This document shows positions 56,796-64,000 of a stretch of DNA of 64,000 bases, one piece after another. The DNA comes from Hyphomicrobiales bacterium. GTDB taxonomy: Bacteria > Pseudomonadota > Alphaproteobacteria > Rhizobiales > Rhizobiaceae. A program made the position numbers and the translations under genes. The stretch covers positions 269,997-333,996 of the forward strand of contig UEIJ01000005.1 of the NCBI GenBank assembly GCA_900470195.1, written 5' to 3'. Every line of letters starts with the position of its first letter. Positions within the stretch are counted from its first letter, which is position 1. The notes beneath the pieces are model-generated. The model did no database searches and had not been told where the DNA came from. It was given only the letters and a program-made list of their open reading frames with translations.

Positions 56796-57986
56796 TTATC
56801 TTTCCCGCAGCGCTTCGCGCGCCCTGTTGAACGGCTTGAGGAGGTAATCCATAACGGTCTTGCTGCCGGTATGAATGTCTACGGTAGCGATCATGCCGGG
56901 TACGATCGGGAAACGGTCGCCGTGTTTATTAAAGAGCGCGTCTGTTTCCGTCTTTATGAAAACACGATAGTAGAACTCTTCCGGTTTGACTTCGTCCTGA
57001 ATTGTATCCGGTGAAATACTGACAACCTTCCCCTTCAAGCTGCCATATATCGCATAGTCATAGGCAGTGACCTTGACCGTCGCAGGCTGGTCAGGATGAA
57101 TATAGGCAATGTCGCGTGGGGAGATGCGAGCCTCGATGAGAAGCTGTTCGTCCAGCGGAACGATGATCATCAGCTTGCCATTGGGCGGAACCACGCCCCC
57201 TATCGTCGAAACTTCGATGTTCTTCACGATGCCGCGGACGGGAGACCGCAATGTCAGGCGGGCAAGCGAGTCCGCCCTGCCCCGGATCACTGAAGAAAGG
57301 GATTCCACGTCTGCGTTGGCTTTCGCGAGTTCCTCTCGCGCCTTGACGATATAGTCGGATTGGATCTCGGTTTCCTTGAGCTGAAGCTCGACAAGCTGAC
57401 GCTTCAGCCGGATGACTTCCACATTGCTGGCGGCGCCCATCTTGGTCAGCGACTGGCTGATGGCGAGCTCGTCCTGAGCGAGCTTTTTCGACTCCGCAAG
57501 CCAATCAAGCGAGTCCTTGAGACTGCGTCTGCGCGCTTCATACAGCATGGTCTCGGACGCCTTGAGCGCGGGAAATGCATCCAGTTCGTCAGGGAATTCC
57601 AGCTCGCTTCCGTTGACCTCGGCCGTCAGACGAGCCGAACTTGCCAGCGCGGCACGATATTTGGCGGAACTCTCCTGAACCGTCGCCTCCGTGACCGTCG
57701 GATCGAGCTGGGCCAGTATCTTGCCAGGTTCGACGACATCATCCTGACGAACATAAAGCTTCGCGAGAACGCCGCCTTCCAGAGACTGGATCACCTGTTC
57801 CTGGGAGGTTGGCACCACCTTGCCGGTGCCGGTTGAAACTTCATCAAGCAACGCCAGATAAGCCCAGATCAGCAGAATCGCGAAGAACAGGAACACAAGC
57901 CGGACAAAACGCTTCGAGCGTTTCAGCCGCGCACCGTCGGCACTTCCGTTCACCCAGTCGCCGAAATCTTCGCCAACGGTCGCCAT
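56796..57986 (-). CDS. Type I secretion periplasmic adaptor (HlyD family)
   Basis: Membrane-fusion subunit joining the ABC exporter to the TolC-family channel. The 396 residues have a cytoplasmic N-terminus, one membrane helix (FVRLVFLFFAILLIWAYLALL), a lipoyl half-motif (VVPTSQEQVIQSLEGGVLAKLYVRQDDVVEPG), a coiled-coil hairpin, and the conserved C-terminal part (LRSPVRGIVKNIEVSTIGGVVPPNG, VKVTAYDYAIYGSLKGKV). LapC-type adaptors have this layout. It is the last gene of the secretion unit, 15 bp after the ABC gene. Confidence 0.92.
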   Translation of the reverse strand: MATVGEDFGDWVNGSADGARLKRSKRFVRLVFLFFAILLIWAYLALLDEVSTGTGKVVPTSQEQVIQSLEGGVLAKLYVRQDDVVEPGKILAQLDPTVTEATVQESSAKYRAALASSARLTAEVNGSELEFPDELDAFPALKASETMLYEARRRSLKDSLDWLAESKKLAQDELAISQSLTKMGAASNVEVIRLKRQLVELQLKETEIQSDYIVKAREELAKANADVESLSSVIRGRADSLARLTLRSPVRGIVKNIEVSTIGGVVPPNGKLMIIVPLDEQLLIEARISPRDIAYIHPDQPATVKVTAYDYAIYGSLKGKVVSISPDTIQDEVKPEEFYYRVFIKTETDALFNKHGDRFPIVPGMIATVDIHTGSKTVMDYLLKPFNRAREALRER

Positions 57987-58001
57987 GTTGCTCTTCTCCG
58001 A

Positions 58002-60221
58002 CTAGCGTGCATCCCGAAAGGGCTTTTCTGCGGCTTCGACCTTGCTCACGCCGAGCAACGCTTGCAGCCCGCGTTCTTTGGTGTCGTTGAGGGCTATCTG
58101 TCCGTTCTCAACGACGATAAGCCTCTCAACCAGTTCGAGTACCCGCGTGCGATGTGTCGCGATGATCACCGTGCGCCCGGCGCTCCAATTCGCGAACTGC
58201 TGGATGAAATGGCGCTCGGTCGCCTCATCCATTGTGGATGTCGGCTCATCGAGCAGCACGACCGAAGGGTCACGGATCAGCAGGCGCGCCAGCAATATGG
58301 CCTGCTTCTGCCCACCGGAAAGACCGCTTCCGCCTTCCTGAACAAGATGTTCCAGCCCTTGCGGCAGTTTGCGGATGAAGCCTTCTGCCCCGACCATGGC
58401 AAGAACGCGCTGAATCTCATCGTCGGAAGCCTCTGGCGCGCCCATCGTGATATTGTCGCGCAACGTGCCGAAGAACAGCCGTGAGTTTTGTGTCAGAAGC
58501 CCGACGTCGCGCCGGACATCCGCCGGATCGATCTGCGGCAAGGACAGGTCGTCCAGCAGAACCTCACCGTCGCTTGCATCGAGAAGCCCCGACAAGGCGA
58601 GCAGAAGGGTAGACTTGCCCGCACCGTTTCGTCCGAGAACCGCGATCCGTTCACCGTGTTCGATCTTGAGATCGCGCACCAGCAGCGCCGGAAGCGAATT
58701 GTCATCGCCATAGCGGAAGAGCGCATTCTTGAGGAGATAGGAGCCTTTGATATGCGGGCAATGAATCCGGTTTTCGCTGTCGGGATGGTCGACCGGCATC
58801 TGCATAAGACGATCGAGGCCCTGTTTTGCGATCCTCGCATGCTGCAAACGCCCGGCAATCTGGGTAAACTGCGCCATCGGCGCCAGCATGCGCGAACCGA
58901 GGATGGAAGCGCCCACAAGCGCGCCGGTGGTTATGTCACCGCTGATGACCATGGGAGCACCGATGAAAACCGTGAGCGCGTAAACGCCGGTCTGCACATT
59001 CTGGGTCCATACGCTCAATCCGTTTGTGACCGAGCGAAGCCTGATCTGCGCCTCGCCCGTAACGGCATTGAAATGGTTCCATTGCTGCTGGAAGCGATCT
59101 TCTGCCTGCAGGCTTTTGATATCCTCTATCCCCTGCACCGTTTCCACCAGCATGGCGTTTCGCAGCGATGACTCACGCATAGCCTCGTTGGCGTGCTGGC
59201 GGAGACGCCTTTGCAGAAAAATTCCCGGCAGGATCAAAGCCGCAATCGCGGCCAGAGGAATATAGACCAACGGCCCTGCCAGCCACCAGAACAGTACAAG
59301 AAACAGAAGGAAAAACGGCAGGTCCGCAATCGCCGCAACAGTCGTCGAGGTCAACAATTCGCGCACTTGCTCAATATCGCGCAACTGCGCGATGAACGAA
59401 CCTGTCGACGTTGGTCGGGCACGATTGCGCACCCTGAGCGCATGACCGAACACCACATCCGACATTTGCAGGTCGGTACGCTTGCCGAGCATATCGATGA
59501 TGCCCATTCGCGCGCGACGCATCATGAAATCGAAGCAGATTGCGAGCACGACACCGCTGAACAGCACATAAAGCGTATTGAACGACTGTGCCGGGATAAC
59601 ACGGTCATAGACCTGCATCGAGAAAATGATGCCCGTCAATCCAAGCACATTGGCGATAAGGGAAGCGACCATCACATGACTATAGGAGCCGAGATCCCTG
59701 AAGATGATCCGCCTCAGCCAGTTCTCCTCGAAGGGCTTGATATAGGCATCGACCCGCGCATCGGGAACTGCCCTTGCAGGACGAGCCAGCAGAACGCGCC
59801 GGGTCTGCGCCACAAGACGATCGAGGGGAAAAGCGTGTTCCAGCCCCTGTTCGCCGCTCAGCCAGACGCCGGCCTCCCGATCCTTTGAAATCTTGTGAAC
59901 GACCGCCAATTGCCCGTCAGTCAGTTCAAGGATGAAAGGCACATGCCAGATGGAAAGATTGATGTTCCGTGGATCGACAAGCTTGATGCCCAATCCCATG
60001 CGACGGGCCACCGCTTGAAGCTTCGTCTCGTCCGTGGCTTTGGGGTCCACGGCGACGGCAGCAAGTTTTACCCCCTGAACAGAAAGCGGAAGACGATAAT
60101 ATTGCGCAACAAGCCGCAGGGCGTCCAACCACAGTTCCTGGCGGAACTCCGCCGCCTGCGCATCTTCTGTCGGCTCAAAGGCCAGAGCTGGCCCTTCGGG
60201 AGGGACTTCGTCATGTTTCAT
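58002..60221 (-). CDS. Type I secretion ABC exporter with inactive C39-like domain (LapB type)
   Basis: Permease-ATPase of 739 residues. Residues about 1-145 resemble a C39 peptidase but hold no cysteine, so it is a substrate-docking C39-like domain and not a protease. About 165-430 are six membrane helices; the rest is the ATPase with Walker A GRNGAGKST, signature LSGGQKQ, Walker B VVLLDEPTS and the H-loop in ATHRT. This type exports giant repeat adhesins. It overlaps the TolC-family gene by 4 bp (ATGA). Confidence 0.93.
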   Translation of the reverse strand: MKHDEVPPEGPALAFEPTEDAQAAEFRQELWLDALRLVAQYYRLPLSVQGVKLAAVAVDPKATDETKLQAVARRMGLGIKLVDPRNINLSIWHVPFILELTDGQLAVVHKISKDREAGVWLSGEQGLEHAFPLDRLVAQTRRVLLARPARAVPDARVDAYIKPFEENWLRRIIFRDLGSYSHVMVASLIANVLGLTGIIFSMQVYDRVIPAQSFNTLYVLFSGVVLAICFDFMMRRARMGIIDMLGKRTDLQMSDVVFGHALRVRNRARPTSTGSFIAQLRDIEQVRELLTSTTVAAIADLPFFLLFLVLFWWLAGPLVYIPLAAIAALILPGIFLQRRLRQHANEAMRESSLRNAMLVETVQGIEDIKSLQAEDRFQQQWNHFNAVTGEAQIRLRSVTNGLSVWTQNVQTGVYALTVFIGAPMVISGDITTGALVGASILGSRMLAPMAQFTQIAGRLQHARIAKQGLDRLMQMPVDHPDSENRIHCPHIKGSYLLKNALFRYGDDNSLPALLVRDLKIEHGERIAVLGRNGAGKSTLLLALSGLLDASDGEVLLDDLSLPQIDPADVRRDVGLLTQNSRLFFGTLRDNITMGAPEASDDEIQRVLAMVGAEGFIRKLPQGLEHLVQEGGSGLSGGQKQAILLARLLIRDPSVVLLDEPTSTMDEATERHFIQQFANWSAGRTVIIATHRTRVLELVERLIVVENGQIALNDTKERGLQALLGVSKVEAAEKPFRDAR

Positions 60222-61690
60222 TGACTGACCATGCCTCCCCGCACCATCGCCGGATTGATTCCGAACTCACGGCGTATTTTACCGGAACTGTAAAGGCAGC
60301 TTATATTGAGCCGTCGCAGATCATGGACTGTGTTGGCGATCTGGAACCGCGATTCATGCAGTTCCTGCTCCGCATTGAGCAAATCCAGCAGCGTTCGGGT
60401 TCCCAGTTCCAGATATTGTTCGCGATACAGGTCGCGCGTTTTGACCATCATGTCTGCGCGCGATTCCAGCGATCCCTTCAACCGGCCCAATGTACCGATC
60501 TGGCTTCGCGCCTCCATGAGATTGCGCTCAATATCGTAGCGGGCCGTGCTGACGGCAGCTTCTGCCGATTGAAGTGCGTAGGCGGCAGCCCTTTTACGCG
60601 CTGCCGTCTGGCCACCGTTGTAAAGGTTCGACGAAACATTCAGGCCAACGGAATATTCCGGCTGGCGGTCATTGCTTCTCGTATCGTCCCGTGACGCGTT
60701 GAGATCGTAGCCGGTCATCGCCTCAAGGGACAATGTCGGGAGAGCCTCGGCCCGGCTGGCTGCCAGTTGAGCCTTGGCCTCCTCCTTCTCCGCCTTTGCC
60801 TGAAGCATGGCAGGCACTTCCTCCCAGTCAGGAACCGCCGCTTCGCAGGCCTTGCCAAGCCAGTCGGGTTCGCCGGAGGCCGGATTCGGGGAACCACCGC
60901 CAATCAGCGCGCCGAGAGCGACTTGCCACCGGTTCAGCTCGGACTGGTACTGCAACTGGGTAGCGAGGGCAGATTCCACGCGCGCATCGGCTTGCACCTT
61001 GTCGGACATGGTGCTCGCCCCCTTGTCCGTGCGTTGACTGACGAGACCGGCAATGCGTTTCACGCCTTCCACCTGTTCCTGCGCCAGCGCCGAAAGACTT
61101 CTGTAACGCTGCACCTCGACAACGGCGTTGGCGGTGTCGCGGGACAGATCATCGATAGCGAGAAGGAGGCGAGCATTGCTGATACTCTTGACAGCCCGTT
61201 CTATGTCGACCGAACTGGCAACCTTGCCGAAATCGTAAAGCATCTGGGACGCCGAGATATTGAAGTTCGGACGCCAGCCTTCACGATTGCTGCTCTGATA
61301 ACCGGAAGTCACACCGGCATTGAGCTTGGGATAATAACCTGCCTGAGCTGCCCGAATGCGTTCGTCGGCCTGATAAATCCGGCCGGTTGCCTCGTCGACC
61401 GCGGGATGCCAGCCGACGGCGCGACGGACGGCGGCTTCCATCGTAAGGGAACCAGGGGAAACCTGCACCGCTGGTGCAAGGTTTCGAGCTGGACGCCCCC
61501 CGTCAACAGCAGGTCCTGGGGGAACGGAACCCGCTGATGACAGGGGCTGAGGAGCCTCGGTTTTCTTTGCCGTCCGGGCAGAAACCTTGGCTCCCATGGC
61601 TGTGTCGATCGCAGTGGTCTGGCATGCCGCCAGAAGGCATAAACTGGGTAATATGGTCGTCAAATGATTTAGGACCCGGGCTCTACGCAT
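60218..61690 (-). CDS. TolC-family outer-membrane channel of the type I system
   Basis: A 490-residue outer-membrane efflux protein. The N-terminus (MRRARVLNHLTTILPSLCLLAAC) ends in a lipobox, so it is probably lipidated. The mature part has the doubled TolC pattern: AAVRRAVGWHPAVDEATGRIYQADERIRAAQAGYYPKLNAG and, later, GLNVSSNLYNGGQTAARKRAAAYALQSAEAAV, with long helical stretches between. It follows the adhesin gene by 84 bp, with a strong hairpin in the gap, and overlaps the exporter gene by 4 bp. Confidence 0.92.
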   Translation of the reverse strand: MRRARVLNHLTTILPSLCLLAACQTTAIDTAMGAKVSARTAKKTEAPQPLSSAGSVPPGPAVDGGRPARNLAPAVQVSPGSLTMEAAVRRAVGWHPAVDEATGRIYQADERIRAAQAGYYPKLNAGVTSGYQSSNREGWRPNFNISASQMLYDFGKVASSVDIERAVKSISNARLLLAIDDLSRDTANAVVEVQRYRSLSALAQEQVEGVKRIAGLVSQRTDKGASTMSDKVQADARVESALATQLQYQSELNRWQVALGALIGGGSPNPASGEPDWLGKACEAAVPDWEEVPAMLQAKAEKEEAKAQLAASRAEALPTLSLEAMTGYDLNASRDDTRSNDRQPEYSVGLNVSSNLYNGGQTAARKRAAAYALQSAEAAVSTARYDIERNLMEARSQIGTLGRLKGSLESRADMMVKTRDLYREQYLELGTRTLLDLLNAEQELHESRFQIANTVHDLRRLNISCLYSSGKIRREFGINPAMVRGGMVSQ

Positions 61691-61738
61691 CTAATATCCG
61701 TTATGACCGGCCGAAGCCTGAAAATTTTCGGATGGAAC

Positions 61739-61766
61739 CCCTGCCGCCAGCCAGCCGGCGGCAGGG
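61739..61766. terminator. 10-bp GC-rich hairpin after the adhesin stop
   Basis: CCCTGCCGCC (61739-61748) pairs with GGCGGCAGGG (61757-61766), 8 bp after the adhesin stop. There is no T run, so it may reduce rather than stop read-through into the secretion genes, keeping exporter levels below adhesin levels. Confidence 0.6.
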
Positions 61767-61774
61767 AGGATCGA

Positions 61775-64000
61775 TCAGACCATATGTGCGGAGTGGAGCG
61801 GGTCCTCCTGCGTCAGCGGATCGGGCGTCAGGTAGGCCAACGGATCGGTCACTGCGCTGCTATCATCGACCGTTATCAAATCCGTATCGGTGCTGCTTGC
61901 CGTCACATCGGCGGAGCTGCCCCCGGCCGTTTCGCTATCGCTGGAAGGCAGAACAATTTCACCGCCGCCGTCATCAAGGACGAGCGCCTCCGAGAAATCG
62001 TGCTGTGCCGGTTCGGGCGGAGCATCGCTGGCATTGTGCTCGGCCAGACTATGGAGCGGCACGACGTCGCCCGACGTATCCATTGAGAAGCTCTCTGCCG
62101 ATACCGGGTCGCCCGTCACGTTTGCAAACGCGACGGCAGAACCGTCATGAAGCTGGACAACCAGTTCGGCCGTCGTTTCATAACCGCTCGGAAGAACGAT
62201 CTTGTAGGTGAAGCTGTCCGTCGCTTCACGATCTGCATATGCCAGCGTGTCCAGCGGCTCATACTTGTAAGTGCCGTCGCTGTAGATGGTGAGGTCACCA
62301 TGCAGACCATGGATAACGGTGCCCGCCGTGGTCGCGTCGACAAAAGCGCCACCGTCCGCAACCATCACCTTCGAGCCTTCCGGCACGATCCCGTCATTGA
62401 CGACCACGTTGCCGCTAATCGACGGATCGCCCGAGATCACATGCTGATCCAGATGGGTGACATTCACATCCGTCGTGACGGAGATTGCCGCAAGGGCGCC
62501 CGAAAGCGTCGTATGAACCCGATAAGTACCAGCATCAAGATCAAGACTGCCGATATCGATCGTCTTGACATTTCCGAGCACACCAACAGCAACGTTGAAT
62601 GCGTTGTCGGTATTAACATCCTGCCAGACTCCGCCAACCAATTTCTGGATTGTGACCGTACCATTAGCCAGTGCTGCAGCGGTGACCGAGACAACCACAC
62701 TACCGGTCGCGTCCATATTGCTCCCGATAATGAATTGGCTGCTGTTCGCTGTCACAGTACCCAGCGCTCCGATCAAAGGCTGCGACTGATCGAACAAATT
62801 ATCCGTCGGGTTGACCCACGTAATGCTTAGATCAGCCGCATCATTGGTAGCCGCGACGCTGTAGGTCGCGTCTGCCCCGATGTCGGTATCACTCCAGACT
62901 AGCCCCTGGCCGTCGCTGTCGATACGAACATAAAGTTCTGCCTGGGTATCCGTGTTAGCCACCGGATCATGAAGCGTGTAAGTAAACTGGTCTACCTTGC
63001 CAATTGCGGCAGCATCCGCGTTCGGCGTGTAGGTGTAGCTGCCATCCTGATGAATGACGAGCTGTCCGTACTGTCCGATGATCGTGGTGCCCGCGGGTCC
63101 TGCCGCCACCGGATAATCGGTTCCGTTGAAGTTCACGCTGGTGACAATATGCCCAGCGGCGGCGGCGCCTCCATCATTATCTAGCACATTGCCAGTGGCT
63201 TCGCCGGTTTCGATGCTGGTGTTGAGATAGTCATGATCCAGACCGTTTACGGTCATGGTGGTAAGTACCGACAGTCCGATACCATTATAGACCATGAAGG
63301 CGCGATACTGGCCCGGATCCATATCGGGGATCGCAACGCCATTGGCGCCACCATCGAGGAGACCGATATTGAGGATAGATCCCCCTGTGGCGGAGCCATC
63401 GATACTGGTCCACTGACCCGTCAAGGCATCCCATTTCTGGACAATGACCTGATAGTCGCCGAGCACACCGACATTGGCAAGACCGCCAAAGGCGAAAGTG
63501 AGGTCCTGCGTATGGCCGTCCGCGATCGTGAACCCGACGGAAGGAACGCCGAGGACCGTCGCCTGCAGATCGATAAGACCCAGACCAATGCCTATGCCCA
63601 ACGCATAAGTCGCAGATCCATTATTGACAGCAGTTTCAGCCGGTACAATATCCACGCTGGCAGTGGCGAGATCATCAGCCGCGCCCGGCGTTGTAGTGTT
63701 CGGCGTCCAGCCGGCGGAACCCGTGCCCGGATTGCCCGCCGGGTCCGTCACCGCGACCGACACGGTGCCGTCGGGTTGAGCCAGGACAGGCGTCGCTGTC
63801 CAAGCACCTGTCGTGCCATCCGCCGTCACGGTCGATGACGTTCCATCCGGCCAGGTCACAACTACCGTCGAGCCCGGTTCCGTCACGCCCGAAGCCGTCG
63901 GGATGTTATCTCCTTCTGGATCGGTCAGATCAATGGTCGTCGTTGGTGGCGTCACATCGACCGTGTAATTCTGCGTATCGGTCACCGGCGCAGCATCATT
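61775..64000 (-). CDS. Giant repetitive adhesin (BapA/LapF-like), C-terminal 741 residues, continues past window
   Basis: The frame is open to base 64000. From the window edge inward it shows a bacterial Ig-like repeat (VDVTPPTTTIDLTDPEGDN to VAVTDPAGNPGTGS), then two related modules of roughly 210-280 residues. Each module has a beta-rich part (ADGHTQDLTFAFGGLANVGVLGDYQVIVQKWD and, more diverged, a segment with GTVTIQKLVGGVWQDV), a DPGQYRAF/DAGTYRVHTT strand, and a VCBS-like part (YGQLVIHQDGSYTYTPN; HGDLTIYSDGTYKYEP). The last 110 residues are acidic, Ser/Asp-rich and end SAHMV, as in type I secretion signals; no RTX nonapeptides were seen. The neighbouring exporter genes support secretion. 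Biofilm or host-cell adhesion is the likely role. Confidence 0.9.
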   Translation of the reverse strand, partial: NDAAPVTDTQNYTVDVTPPTTTIDLTDPEGDNIPTASGVTEPGSTVVVTWPDGTSSTVTADGTTGAWTATPVLAQPDGTVSVAVTDPAGNPGTGSAGWTPNTTTPGAADDLATASVDIVPAETAVNNGSATYALGIGIGLGLIDLQATVLGVPSVGFTIADGHTQDLTFAFGGLANVGVLGDYQVIVQKWDALTGQWTSIDGSATGGSILNIGLLDGGANGVAIPDMDPGQYRAFMVYNGIGLSVLTTMTVNGLDHDYLNTSIETGEATGNVLDNDGGAAAAGHIVTSVNFNGTDYPVAAGPAGTTIIGQYGQLVIHQDGSYTYTPNADAAAIGKVDQFTYTLHDPVANTDTQAELYVRIDSDGQGLVWSDTDIGADATYSVAATNDAADLSITWVNPTDNLFDQSQPLIGALGTVTANSSQFIIGSNMDATGSVVVSVTAAALANGTVTIQKLVGGVWQDVNTDNAFNVAVGVLGNVKTIDIGSLDLDAGTYRVHTTLSGALAAISVTTDVNVTHLDQHVISGDPSISGNVVVNDGIVPEGSKVMVADGGAFVDATTAGTVIHGLHGDLTIYSDGTYKYEPLDTLAYADREATDSFTYKIVLPSGYETTAELVVQLHDGSAVAFANVTGDPVSAESFSMDTSGDVVPLHSLAEHNASDAPPEPAQHDFSEALVLDDGGGEIVLPSSDSETAGGSSADVTASSTDTDLITVDDSSAVTDPLAYLTPDPLTQEDPLHSAHMV

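Noticed and set aside
1..64000. CRISPR array, insertion sequence, prophage or toxin-antitoxin pair
   Set aside because: No regularly spaced 20-50 bp repeat array with unique spacers, no transposase or phage protein and no convincing toxin-antitoxin pair was found.

Overview
The window looks like a chromosome segment from the Brucella/Ochrobactrum group (Brucellaceae, Hyphomicrobiales, Alphaproteobacteria). This rests on the gene order nuoA-N, birA, rnj, mce, DUF1467, proS, lolCD, on the Brucella-like lengths and sequences of these proteins, on a urease-hupE-yut block, and on alphaproteobacterial signals such as the GTTC-N7-GTTC LexA box and GGAAC-N16/17-nGTT promoters. The genus is recognised from protein sequence memory only; no search was run. 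No insertion sequence, prophage or CRISPR array was seen.

Bases 1-10948 are housekeeping, all on the minus strand: the N-terminal 872 codons of dnaE, a 28-codon membrane peptide under a LexA box, a triplicated palindromic repeat, proS-lolC-lolD, a candidate plus-strand small RNA, and the tail of a long transcription unit (birA, rnj, mce, DUF1467). Bases 10973-26555 hold a complete complex I cluster (nuoA to nuoN), with a GFA-family gene inserted between nuoC and nuoD and an extended nuoE.

Bases 26955-40144 are mixed: a DUF900 lipoprotein hydrolase, two duplicated tRNA-Asp genes around a 59-bp tandem repeat, a TetR/AHSA1 pair with a perfect operator palindrome, nhaA behind a leader that looks like a riboswitch, ecotin, an RND efflux pair, HdeD, MgtC and a GntP permease. 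Bases 40176-45948 are a split urease cluster: hupE-ureF on plus, facing ureD-ureA-ureB-ureC-yut on minus. No ureE or ureG is present, so nickel delivery must depend on genes elsewhere.

Bases 46307-56699 are a stress island: a second DUF900 hydrolase, DUF1269, small secreted proteins, a glycine-zipper lipoprotein, AI-2E and YgiW/BOF proteins, DUF982, then topoisomerase IB, Ku, LigD and a second Ku. Four GGAAC-N16/17-nGTT sites precede DUF982, topoisomerase IB, the first Ku, and the 40-codon gene that leads the second Ku-LigD unit, so this non-homologous end-joining module is probably run by the general stress sigma factor (EcfG type). Bases 56796-64000 are a type I secretion operon (adaptor, ABC exporter with a cysteine-free C39-like domain, TolC-family protein) beside the C-terminal 741 residues of a very large repetitive adhesin that continues past the window.
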